6,727 bases of DNA from UBA6164 sp964344895 (GTDB lineage Bacteria; Patescibacteriota; Gracilibacteria; BD1-5; UBA6164). Position numbers and translations under genes: made by a program. The notes under the pieces were generated by a model, which was not told where the DNA came from, made no database searches, and saw only the letters and a list, made by a program, of their open reading frames with translations. The stretch's first letter is position 1, and every line of letters starts with the position of its first letter. Below, piece by piece: positions 1 through 5,804 of the stretch. The stretch lies in assembly GCA_964344895.1 (NCBI GenBank), contig CAYFPB010000072.1, forward strand, positions 1 to 6,727, written 5' to 3'.

Positions 1-18
1 TATTATCCTAGTAATGGT

Positions 19-47
19 ATTATACTCATAAATATATAAAAATGCAA
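19..47 (-). promoter_or_regulatory. Promoter for a gene beyond the left edge
   Basis: Read on the minus strand, a -35 box TTGCAT (plus-strand positions 42-47) is followed after exactly 17 bases by a perfect -10 box TATAAT (plus-strand 19-24). Transcription would start near position 12 and run out of the window. It lies just past the terminator of the 97-1230 gene, which fits a new leftward transcript. The -35 box matches the one before the sortase gene. Confidence 0.6.
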
Positions 48-71
48 ATTTATTTTTTTATTTAATTATAT

Positions 72-97
72 AAAAAAGAGCAAAATTGCTCTTTTTT
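72..97. terminator. Bidirectional terminator at the end of the 97-1230 gene
   Basis: A 10-base-pair perfect stem (72-81 with 88-97) has a GAGC/GCTC core flanked by A and T runs and a 6-base loop. The A run on one side and T run on the other give a U-tract in both directions. The stop codon of the minus-strand gene (97-99) overlaps the hairpin. It should end that gene's transcript. Confidence 0.8.
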
Positions 98-1230
98 TAC
101 CATTCTTCTCAATCTTCTTTAGCTTCATATACTTCATTATAATATTGTCTTCTAAGATTTTGTTTATATTCTTCAAATTTTTCTTCTGATAAACTTCCAT
201 CTTCTTCTAAGTCTTCATATGGAACCATAAAGTATTTATCAGTTCCTGGTTGACTCCATGTAGTATCTAAATGAATAGTACCTCATTCTATTAAAAATTT
301 ACCTTCAAAAGTCATTCAGTCATAATCACCAGGAGTTGCTTGAGGCATTTCTACATGCCAAGATCATGGTTTTAAGTTTGCTAAAGCTTTTTTAACAGCT
401 TCTCTGTGTTGTTGTTCTCAGATATCTAAATATAGTTCTAATTTTTCTATACAAGATTTTATTTTTTTCTCTGTAGATATTGCACGTCATGCATTTATAG
501 AATTATAAGTAGATCTTAGTTTTTTATCCTTACTAGCTACTCTTGATAATATAAAAGTATTTTCAAATGATTCATTTATAACATTTACTTTTATTTCAGA
601 TTGTTCCATAAGTCTTAGAAATCTATCTATCTCAAAAACTATATCTTCAACTTTATCTTTAGAAATATTTTTAAAATTTACTTTTCCATGATCATCATGT
701 ATATTGTATTTATCTTTAACTATTTCGATATTTATTTCATTATCTCCTATTCATTTTCTATCAAGTCTTAATAAACCATGTTTTTTAGTCATTTCATAAT
801 CTAAACCATGAGCATGTAAGTCTTTTCTAACCTCTTCACTTAATCAAAACTCTTTAAAAACTTCTTTTTCATGTTCAATAGCTTTTTCATTATTACCATA
901 TTTTAATAATAATTCTTTTTTTGCTTTGTTGATTTGAATCTTTGTAGGATATTCAGCAAACTTTATACTTTTTGCATGATGTTTTTCAGAATCTTCTAAT
1001 TCCACTAAGAAATATGTTTCTTGCTCCTTACCTGTAATTTCTTTAGATAAAGTTTCCATTTTAGTTAATAAAATAGCTCTTGAAGATCATTCAAAACTTA
1101 TATATTCTCAAATCTCTTCTGATTTTATTACAGTATCTCAAGTATCAACTCATAATACACTAGTTTGTGCAAACTCATTTCTAAGACTTAATAATAGTAA
1201 ATTTTTATAATTTTTAATAAATGTGTGCAT
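97..1230 (-). CDS. Unknown 377-residue protein
   Basis: This frame is open for 377 residues only if TGA is Gly; several TGA codons interrupt it otherwise. I do not recognise a family. The chain starts MHTFIKNYKNLLLLSL, a short hydrophobic stretch too weak to call a signal peptide. The middle (about residues 55-260) is rich in Lys and Glu and looks mostly helical. A region near residues 295-345 with Trp, Gly, Pro and Thr (SWHVEMPQATPGDYDG, then DTTWSQPGTDKYF) looks like a compact beta-rich domain. The last 35 residues are very acidic. There is no obvious membrane span, and no catalytic motif could be assigned. The ATG at 1228-1230 is the first in frame and sits about 36 bases after a good promoter. 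It is transcribed alone, divergent from the prepilin peptidase. That it is a real gene is secure; function is unknown. Confidence 0.9.
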
Positions 1231-1272
1231 AATTTTAAATATTTTTAATTAGCTAAAATTTTATATACATTT

Positions 1273-1302
1273 ATTGTAACATATTTTTATGAAAAAAAGC
1301 AA
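1273..1302 (-). promoter_or_regulatory. Promoter of the 97-1230 gene
   Basis: On the minus strand, TTGCTT (plus-strand 1297-1302) is followed after 18 bases by TACAAT (plus-strand 1273-1278). The predicted start is about 36 bases before the ATG at 1230. The same two boxes recur at 3035-3062 with a spacer of 16, which supports a shared promoter type in this genome. Confidence 0.6.
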
Positions 1303-1320
1303 ATTTTTATTCAAAAAAAA

Positions 1321-1348
1321 TTAGTAATAAAAATTTTTTATATATAAT
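1321..1348 (+). promoter_or_regulatory. Probable promoter of the prepilin peptidase gene
   Basis: A perfect TATAAT at 1343-1348 lies 30 bases before the ATG at 1379. The -35 side is poor: TTAGTA at 1321-1326, 16 bases upstream, is the best candidate. The -10 box is seen directly, but in DNA this AT-rich a TATAAT can occur by chance. Confidence 0.4.
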
Positions 1349-1378
1349 AGATTATATTTACTATTTAATTTATAAAAT

Positions 1379-2398
1379 ATGGAAGCATTTTTTTACTTTT
1401 GTTTATTTGTATTTGGTACCCTTTTTGGTAGTTTTTGATCTGTTGTCATTTACAGATTAAAAAGCTGAGAAAATGGTATTATGTGATGAAGAAGTCACTG
1501 TCAAAGTTGCAATAGATTATTAAAAGCTGTTGATTTAATACCAATTGTTTCATGGGTATTAAGTAAAGCTAAGTGTATAAATTGTAAAGAAAAAATAAGC
1601 AGTGTTTATCCTTTACTAGAATTAACTACTTGATTAGTTTTTGCCTTTATATGATACTTTTTAATAGATTTCAATGCCCTTGCTAGTTTTGAAATGATGG
1701 AAATAACAAAACTATTTTTCTGGCTTTCTATATGATTTATTACTGTTTTATATAGCTTTTATGATATATTATTCTTAGAAATTCATGAGTGAATTTTACT
1801 TACATGAATATGATTAATTATATTATGACTATGAGCTCAAACTTTATTTAGTGATTTTAATTTAATTTCAATACTTCCTTCTTGAGTTGAAAGTATTAGT
1901 ATCTGAATTTCAGCAATAGTAACTACTTTGGTAATACTATGACTATTATATACTATTATGCTTAAAGAGTTATCAGAGATAATTGATATAATACTTCTAT
2001 CTTTATCTATAGGAGCTCTATATTTATTTAATATGTTTACTTGAATAAACCTAGAAGATATTGCAATATTAAATGGACTAATTTGAGTTTTAATTATTTT
2101 TATATTCTTTTATTTACAAATAGTTATTTCTAGATGAGCATGGTTATGATGAGGTGACTTAAGAATAGCTATAATGATTTGATTAATTTTATGAGTAAGT
2201 TATAGTTTTCCTGGTTTAATGTTAACATACTTAAGTGGTAGTATTATATGAATAAGTTTTATTATTTATACTAAACTTCAAAATAGCAAAGAATGATTAA
2301 ACTCAGCTGTTCCTTTTTGACCTTTTTTAGCTATATGATTTTTAGCTACTATATTCTATAGTGAAGCAATTTCAAATATGATTAGCCAATATTTATAA
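1379..2398 (+). CDS. Prepilin peptidase (type IV leader peptidase, A24 family), enlarged
   Basis: This is an integral membrane aspartic protease that cuts, and in many bacteria N-methylates, type IV pilin-like precursors. The 339-residue chain opens with FGSFGSVVIYRLKSGENG (from residue 12), the family N-terminus. A zinc-type pair of CxxC motifs follows (Cys41/44 and Cys66/69), with LIPIVSW between them and YPLLELTTG after. Asp129 in YDILFLEIHEG is the candidate first catalytic aspartate, and Asp260 in GAWLGGGDLRIA is the second. VPFGPFLAIG marks the final span. About 26 of 34 glycines are TGA, including two of the GGGD motif. The two aspartates lie 131 residues apart, against about 65 in TcpJ and TapD; the extra length holds hydrophobic segments near 173-193 and 202-221. 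Family assignment is firm. The pilD/comC symbol is not given because the substrate is unknown and no pilin gene is in view. Confidence 0.95.
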
Positions 2399-2430
2399 AT
2401 TTTGTAAATAGAATTTTATTTACAAAATTT
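2397..2430 (+). terminator. Hairpin at the end of the prepilin peptidase gene
   Basis: A perfect 14-base-pair stem (2397-2410 with 2417-2430) with a 6-base loop begins in the gene's stop codon (2396-2398). The arms are AT-rich and the downstream T-tract is weak (GGCTTTTATG), so termination may be partial and the next gene at 2487 could be reached by read-through. Confidence 0.6.
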
Positions 2431-2486
2431 GGCTTTTATGATATACTTAATATTAATAACATTATTTTATAAAATAAAAACAAAAA

Positions 2487-3029
2487 ATGGATAATAAAAA
2501 ACAAATAGCAGCTATAAGAGATTTCATTATAAGTGCTGAAAAATCTATAAAAAATGCAAAAAAACTATTAAAAGATGTTTTAGAAGAAAATGATATGTCT
2601 TTTAACTCAGAAACCAACCTAGATACAAATGGACTATCAACGTATAATAGTTGAGAAGACAAAATTGTTGAAGGAGTATTTACATGAGAAGATATGCTTT
2701 GAGTAGATAAAAATAATTATCCAGTTCCTGTTAATTATAGTTCTAAATCAAAACTTGTTCAATGAGATAGACTAAAACTTACTATTGCAAAAAATGGTAA
2801 GATGTTATATAAACAAATAGCTCCTATTGATAGAGAATTTGTAAGTTGATTAATTGTAAAAGAACTTGATAAATACCAAGTAGTTGCTGAATGAAAAACT
2901 TATGATCTACTAACAGCTGCTGTTACTCATTTCAAATGAAACATTTGAGATACAGTTACTGTAATAATTCCAAAATGAAAAGATGCTACATTTGCTGCTA
3001 TTGAAACAATAGTACCAAAAGAAAAATAA
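2487..3029 (+). CDS. Conserved CPR-type protein of unknown function
   Basis: A 180-residue protein read with TGA as Gly. Residues 1-35 are Lys-rich and probably a helix or short coiled coil. Residues 36-60 are polar and Asn/Ser-rich, likely flexible. From about residue 61 the chain becomes strand-rich: VEGVFTGEDMLGVDKNNYPV, then PVNYSSKSKLVQGDRLKLTI, then FKGNIGDTVTVIIPKGKDA and AAIETIVPKEK. From memory, this EGVF...YPVP.NY.SKSKLV.GD.LKL pattern belongs to a hypothetical family widespread in Patescibacteria. I know of no assigned function, and a small beta-barrel fold is my inference. There is no signal peptide or membrane span, so it is probably cytoplasmic. The leader is A-rich with no ribosome binding site. 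It follows the prepilin peptidase by 88 bases on the same strand. Confidence 0.9.
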
Positions 3030-3034
3030 AAAAT

Positions 3035-3062
3035 TTGCTTTTTAAAAATTTTTTATTACAAT
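3035..3062 (+). promoter_or_regulatory. Promoter for a short plus-strand transcript
   Basis: TTGCTT (3035-3040) and TACAAT (3057-3062) are separated by 16 bases. The same boxes precede the 97-1230 gene. The predicted start, near 3069, falls almost exactly at the first copy of the repeated element (3067-3088), and a strong terminator follows at 3114-3142. The region just after the preceding stop codon is also an A/T hairpin (about 3028-3054), so these bases may instead or also serve to terminate that gene. Confidence 0.5.
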
Positions 3063-3066
3063 GAAG

Positions 3067-3088
3067 ATACATAAATTGTTAATTTGAG
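3067..3088 (+). repeat. 22-base element, copy 1
   Basis: This 22-base stretch is 20/22 identical to 3199-3220, exactly 132 bases downstream; the core is ATAAATTGTTAA followed by YTTGAG. Copy 1 runs directly into a perfect hairpin (GAGTAG 3086-3091 with CTACTC 3098-3103, loop of six A) and then a terminator. The matching architecture at the second copy makes a chance match less likely. Confidence 0.7.
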
Positions 3089-3142
3089 TAGAAAAAACTA
3101 CTCCAAGATAGATAAAAAAAGCCTGTGTAAGAGGCTTTTTTT
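3069..3142 (+). ncRNA. Candidate small RNA, unit 1
   Basis: The interval has a complete small transcription unit: a promoter (3035-3062), the 22-base element at the predicted 5' end, a hairpin at 3086-3103, and a strong terminator at 3114-3142. The RNA would be about 74 bases. No known RNA family is recognised. A simpler alternative is that the terminator just serves the gene ending at 3029. Confidence 0.35.
3114..3142. terminator. Strong bidirectional terminator 1
   Basis: A perfect 11-base-pair stem (3114-3124 with 3132-3142) consists of an A run and GCCT pairing with AGGC and a T run, around the loop GTGTAAG. It would stop plus-strand transcripts from the gene ending at 3029 or the candidate small RNA. 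Read on the other strand, it lies just past the stop of the micro-ORF at 3152-3223. Confidence 0.85.
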
Positions 3143-3151
3143 ATTGTTATT

Positions 3152-3223
3152 TTAAAAACACTTTTCAATATTTAGAAAAAATATAATTAATATAACTAAT
3201 ATATAAATTGTTAACTTGAGCAT
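3152..3223 (-). CDS. Possible hydrophobic 23-residue peptide
   Basis: On the minus strand an ATG (3221-3223) opens a 23-codon frame ending in TAA at 3152-3154. The peptide begins MLKLTIYILVILIIFFL and ends with a short polar tail (NIEKCF), so it would be one membrane span. AAGGAG (plus-strand 3232-3237) sits 8 bases before the ATG, the only strong Shine-Dalgarno match before a start codon in this window. Terminator 1 follows the stop closely. Size and shape recall type I toxin peptides, but no sequence family is recognised. A chance frame in AT-rich DNA, which readily yields Ile/Leu/Phe runs, is a serious alternative. Confidence 0.3.
   Translation of the reverse strand: MLKLTIYILVILIIFFLNIEKCF
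3199..3220 (+). repeat. 22-base element, copy 2
   Basis: It is identical to 3067-3088 at 20 of 22 positions. Read on the minus strand, both copies encode LKLTIY in the same frame after a GGAG; copy 2 has an ATG just before it, while copy 1 has CTA at that position. The pair may be a duplicated unit in which copy 1 has decayed. Confidence 0.7.
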
Positions 3224-3253
3224 ATCACTATCTCCTTATGCCCATTAAAAAAT

Positions 3254-3285
3254 AAACAACTGACATGATAGTTTGTCAGTTGTTT
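3254..3285. terminator. Strong bidirectional terminator 2
   Basis: A perfect 11-base-pair stem (3254-3264 with 3275-3285), AAACAACTGAC pairing with GTCAGTTGTTT, encloses a 10-base loop. On the minus strand it lies 31 bases past the stop of the beta-lactamase-fold gene and is followed by a T-rich tract, so it should end the Nudix operon. On the plus strand it could end small RNA unit 2. Confidence 0.8.
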
Positions 3286-3316
3286 TATTATATACATTTT
3301 ATATATTTTTACAAAT

Positions 3317-3784
3317 TTATTTTAAATTAACAAATTCTGTAGAATCTAGAGAAAACTCTCATTTTACTTTGAAAGTTTCTACTTCCTCTATATGTTGACC
3401 AAGAGTGGATAAAAATGTTTCTTTACTTTCTCAATAAGGTACAACAAGTCTAGCTTCAATATTTTCAAAAATAGTAGCTGATTGTTTAGATCAAACAATT
3501 ACTAAAATATCAACATCTCAGAAAAAAGATAAAATCTCTTCTTTTAATTCAAAGCTATCATTTGTAATAATAACTAAATGCTTAGTATCTATTGTAAAAC
3601 TATAAAATAGTTTTTCTTGATACTCTTTTACTTCTAATAATATTCCAGATTTTTCGAATTCTCATGGATGTACAACACTTAAATCATCTATGCTTACATC
3701 TAAAGTATTTGTATCAAATAATATTTTATTTTTTTTACTATTCTCTATAGAGACAACTCAATCATTATTTTTAATTTCTAACAT
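3317..3784 (-). CDS. Shrunken beta-lactamase-fold protein lacking metal ligands
   Basis: A 155-residue protein whose segments recall the UlaG-like metallo-beta-lactamase fold hydrolases common in CPR genomes. HPGEFEKSGILLEV (residues 39-52) resembles the GPGEYEVxGV strand. GDVDILVIVG (near 89-98) resembles the GxVDILLIPVG strand. IEARLVVPYGES (near 107-118) resembles the stretch that ends IVIPMHY in active enzymes. The N-terminal metal-binding HxHxDH is absent, and the C-terminal His is replaced, so catalysis is unlikely. Relatives are usually 200-220 residues, so the N-terminal half is collapsed. No signal peptide or membrane span is seen. It is the second gene of a two-gene unit, 13 bases after the Nudix gene, with no ribosome binding site. 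Family assignment is my recognition of faint motifs and is moderate; a structural or binding role is an inference. Confidence 0.85.
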
Positions 3785-3797
3785 TTTAACTTATTAA

Positions 3798-4250
3798 CTA
3801 AATAAAAAATACTTTGTTTCTTCATATTATAGCATGAAGATCAAACATTACCTCAACATTTTTAATTTCTTTTAAATTAAACCATTCATATCAAACAAAT
3901 CTTTCTGACTCTTGAGGCTCTGGGTCTTTTGTTCAATTATATTTTACTAAAAACAAATATACATCCTTATCTATTAAAGGAGCATCTTTTAAGTATCAAG
4001 CTGTAAAGGTATAATTTAGTTTTGTAATAAACTTTATTACTTCTAAATCTGGAGTATCTAAACCAGCTTCCTCACTTATTTCTCTAACAGCTGTGTCTTT
4101 AGCAACTTCTCATTCTTCAATGTGTCATTTTGGTATAACATATATTTCCCTATTTTTCGAGTTTAACCACTTAAGTAAAAGTATTTCAACTACTCAATTT
4201 CTTTTACGATAAACAATTCAACCAGAACTTTTTTCATATTTTTTTGCCAT
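3798..4250 (-). CDS. Nudix hydrolase
   Basis: Nudix enzymes cleave nucleoside diphosphates linked to another group, using Mg2+ or Mn2+. This 150-residue protein is one short Nudix domain. It opens with SSGGIVYRKRNG (residues 8-19), continues to YVIPKGHIEEGE, and has a complete Nudix box at residues 42-64, G-x5-E-x7-REISEEAGL, with the metal-binding REXXEE at 56-61. The box's first Gly is a TGA codon, as are seven other glycines. The start, a Gly-Gly-Ile-Val strand then a Pro-Lys-Gly-His before the box, resembles the diadenosine tetraphosphate hydrolase-like branch, but substrate cannot be assigned. A FVGYEWFNLKEI segment at about 118-129 is the usual C-terminal strand. It is the first gene of a likely operon with the beta-lactamase-fold protein downstream. 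Confidence 0.95.
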
Positions 4251-4281
4251 GATTATATTCTAATATTTCTAAACTAAACCT

Positions 4282-4309
4282 ATAATAAATAAAAATTGAA
4301 AAATTTCAA
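4282..4309 (-). promoter_or_regulatory. Probable promoter of the Nudix operon
   Basis: On the minus strand, TTGAAA (plus-strand 4304-4309) is followed after 16 bases by TATTAT (plus-strand 4282-4287), about 30 bases before the Nudix ATG. The -35 box is one half of a perfect inverted repeat, TTGAAA AA TTTCAA (plus-strand 4296-4309), which could be an operator; that role is inference. Confidence 0.45.
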
Positions 4310-4349
4310 GTTTCATTTTTACTTTTATTTAAAAAAAGTCTTATATTTT

Positions 4350-4378
4350 TTGCATTTATAATTTTTTTATGATAAAAT
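4350..4378 (+). promoter_or_regulatory. Promoter of the sortase gene
   Basis: TTGCAT (4350-4355) and TAAAAT (4373-4378) are separated by exactly 17 bases. Transcription would start near 4385, giving a leader of about 50 bases that is nearly all A with a few T and C and almost no G, hence unstructured, and that lacks a Shine-Dalgarno sequence. Confidence 0.65.
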
Positions 4379-4434
4379 TTAATAGTAAATAAAAATAATA
4401 CAAAAACAAAAATAAAAATAAAATACAAAAGAAC

Positions 4435-5448
4435 ATGGAAAATAAAAACAAAAAAAATACAGATGCATTGGATTTTATTATAGATTCAAATAGCATAGAA
4501 TACATAAATGAATTGAAGCTTAATCTATTAAAAAAAGATTATGCATTAGAGAAAGAAAATATAGTTAATGATTCAATTAATTCCCTAGATTGATTAAAAT
4601 CTTTAATTATAGAAGAAAAAACTAAAGAAAACAGAAAAGGTATTTTTGATTTTTCTAATTACTCTGAAAAAACTAAATTAATACTAGATTGAGTAAAGGT
4701 ATTTTTTAAATACTTATTCTCTTCAAGTTTAATTTTTGCTTTACTTCTTTTTTCTACAAACTACAGTGCATATATTAATTTAATTAAAAATTATGTAAAT
4801 AAAACAGAACTTGAAGTAACTAAACAAAATATTATTTCTTCTGTTGAGGCTGCAAATATAAAAGAAAAATATAAAATAGAAAAATTAAAAGAATTACAAA
4901 CAAAAAAAGAAGAAGCTAAAAAAGATAGATTGTCTATCAAAAAAATGAAAAAAAGCCAAGATAAAGAAAGTTTAAACCTAAGTATTGAAATAACTCCTTA
5001 TGAAAACAGAGTTATTGTTCCTAGAATTGGTAAAAATATTCCTTTAATAGATATAAAAAATAGAAATGTTTCTTGAGAAAAAGAATTAAATGCTATTTTT
5101 AATAAAGAGCTTGAAAAAGGGATAATTAGATATCCTGGTAGTGCTAAACCTGGTGAAAAATGAAATAGTTTTATATTTGGTCATTCTTCAAACTTCCCAT
5201 GGATGAAAGGAAATTATAATGAAGTTTTTGCTTTATTATGAGAAGTAGAGGTTGGTGATAAGGTTATTGTTTATTATGAACAAGAAAAATATACTTACAT
5301 CATAAAAGAACAAAATGTTATTGAGCCTGGTGATGTTTCTATTCTTAAAAGAGATAAAAACAAAAAAGAGCTTACTCTAATGACTTGTTGGCCTATTGGT
5401 ACTACATTAAATAGACTTATTGTTACTTGAGAATTAGTTTCTGAATAA
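4435..5448 (+). CDS. Membrane-anchored sortase with long N-terminal region
   Basis: Sortases are cysteine transpeptidases that recognise a short sorting signal in surface proteins and join the protein to the cell wall or to pilus subunits. This 337-residue protein has a hydrophilic N-terminal part (1-88), one membrane span (about 89-110, KYLFSSSLIFALLLF), a Lys/Glu-rich coiled-coil linker (about 125-185), and a catalytic domain from about 190. The domain shows GIIRYPGSAKPGEKGNSF, His250 in FGHSS, Cys318 in LTLMTCWPIG, and Arg327 in TLNRLIV: the complete His-Cys-Arg triad. TCWP uses TGG for Trp while six glycines are TGA. The subclass is not certain; the pattern is nearest to class D/E enzymes. 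The long cytoplasmic region before the span is unusual for sortases. The ATG at 4435 follows a good promoter. An 89-residue membrane protein lies 58 bases downstream. Confidence 0.93.
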
Positions 5449-5462
5449 CAAAATCCCCTATA

Positions 5463-5483
5463 ATCCCCTTTATTAAAGGGGAT
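5463..5483. other. Hairpin between sortase and small membrane protein
   Basis: ATCCCCTTT (5463-5471) pairs perfectly with AAAGGGGAT (5475-5483) around a 3-base loop. It is the most GC-rich spot nearby and lacks a T-tract, so it is unlikely to terminate fully. A second ATCCCC at 5453-5458 could pair with the same GGGGAT, giving two exclusive structures. It may protect the sortase mRNA or tune expression of the next gene; that is inference. Confidence 0.5.
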
Positions 5484-5506
5484 GAAATACAATTATAAAG
5501 ATTATT

Positions 5507-5776
5507 ATGATTTGATTTAACTTTGAATACAAGACATCAACTGAAATAATTAATACTTCAAAAACAGTATTAGAGTACTCTCCACTAGAGTACTTCACTC
5601 TGTTTCTTTTGATAGTATTTTTTATCCTATTTCTTTATTATATCATCCCTGCTATAAATATATTTTTTGCTGAAAGGAAAAAAGAGATAGACAAGCAAAA
5701 AAGAAAAGACACAATCAAACAAATTGCTATCCAAAAAGACATAAACGATGAAATAGAAAAAGAGCTAAATATTTAG
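5507..5776 (+). CDS. Small single-span membrane protein, unknown
   Basis: An 89-residue protein; codon 3 is TGA (Gly), so the standard code would stop it at once. Residues 1-28 are polar. A strong hydrophobic segment lies at about 29-55 (TLFLLIVFFILFLYYIIP, then AINIFF), followed by a highly charged Lys/Glu/Asp tail from 56 to the end that looks helical and would be cytoplasmic by the positive-inside rule. It has no recognised family. It lies 58 bases after the sortase on the same strand with only a hairpin between, so it is probably co-transcribed, and a partner role for the sortase is an inference from position alone. The stop lies inside a strong palindromic terminator. No ribosome binding site is seen. 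Confidence 0.8.
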
Positions 5777-5790
5777 CTCTTTTTCTATTT
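5751..5790. terminator. 40-base perfect palindrome, shared terminator
   Basis: Bases 5751-5790 are a perfect inverted repeat with no central spacer: AAATAGAAAAAGAGCTAAAT followed by its complement. It contains the last codons of the 5507-5776 gene and lies 15 bases past the stop of the minus-strand gene at 5805, so it should end both convergent transcripts. The A and T runs give a U-tract in each direction. Confidence 0.85.
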
Positions 5791-5804
5791 TGCAGTAATT
5801 TATA

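Larger units (their letters stand above)
3194..3285 (+). ncRNA. Candidate small RNA, unit 2
   Basis: This is the second unit with the same order as 3069-3142: the 22-base element (3199-3220), a hairpin with one mismatch (3218-3224 with 3237-3243), then a terminator. A TATAAT at 3182-3187 could be its -10 box, but no good -35 box is present. It would be antisense to the start region and AAGGAG of the micro-ORF at 3152-3223. No known family is recognised. Confidence 0.25.

Noticed and set aside
1..39. C-terminal tail of a plus-strand gene (frame 1, ending TAA at 37-39)
   Set aside because: The stretch is too short to judge and overlaps a near-perfect minus-strand promoter (19-47).
844..1059. 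A stand-alone 71-residue minus-strand gene
   Set aside because: It is a piece of the 97-1230 gene between TGA codons. The same frame continues on both sides when TGA is Gly.
2462..2662. A 66-residue minus-strand gene with hydrophobic end
   Set aside because: It runs antisense to the start of the plus-strand gene at 2487-3029, which is longer and strand-consistent with motif-like segments. Its hydrophobicity is the complement of Lys/Asn-rich codons.
3061..3111. A 16-residue plus-strand peptide beginning MKIHKLLIG
   Set aside because: Its ATG overlaps the predicted -10 box, so it would lie upstream of the transcript start, and it has no ribosome binding site.
4381..4434. A-rich stretch before the sortase as a tandem repeat or origin element
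   Set aside because: It has irregular A-runs without a repeat unit, and fits an unstructured mRNA leader downstream of a promoter.
5295..5492. A 65-residue minus-strand gene
   Set aside because: It is antisense to the catalytic domain of the sortase, whose motifs are certain, and has no recognisable content.
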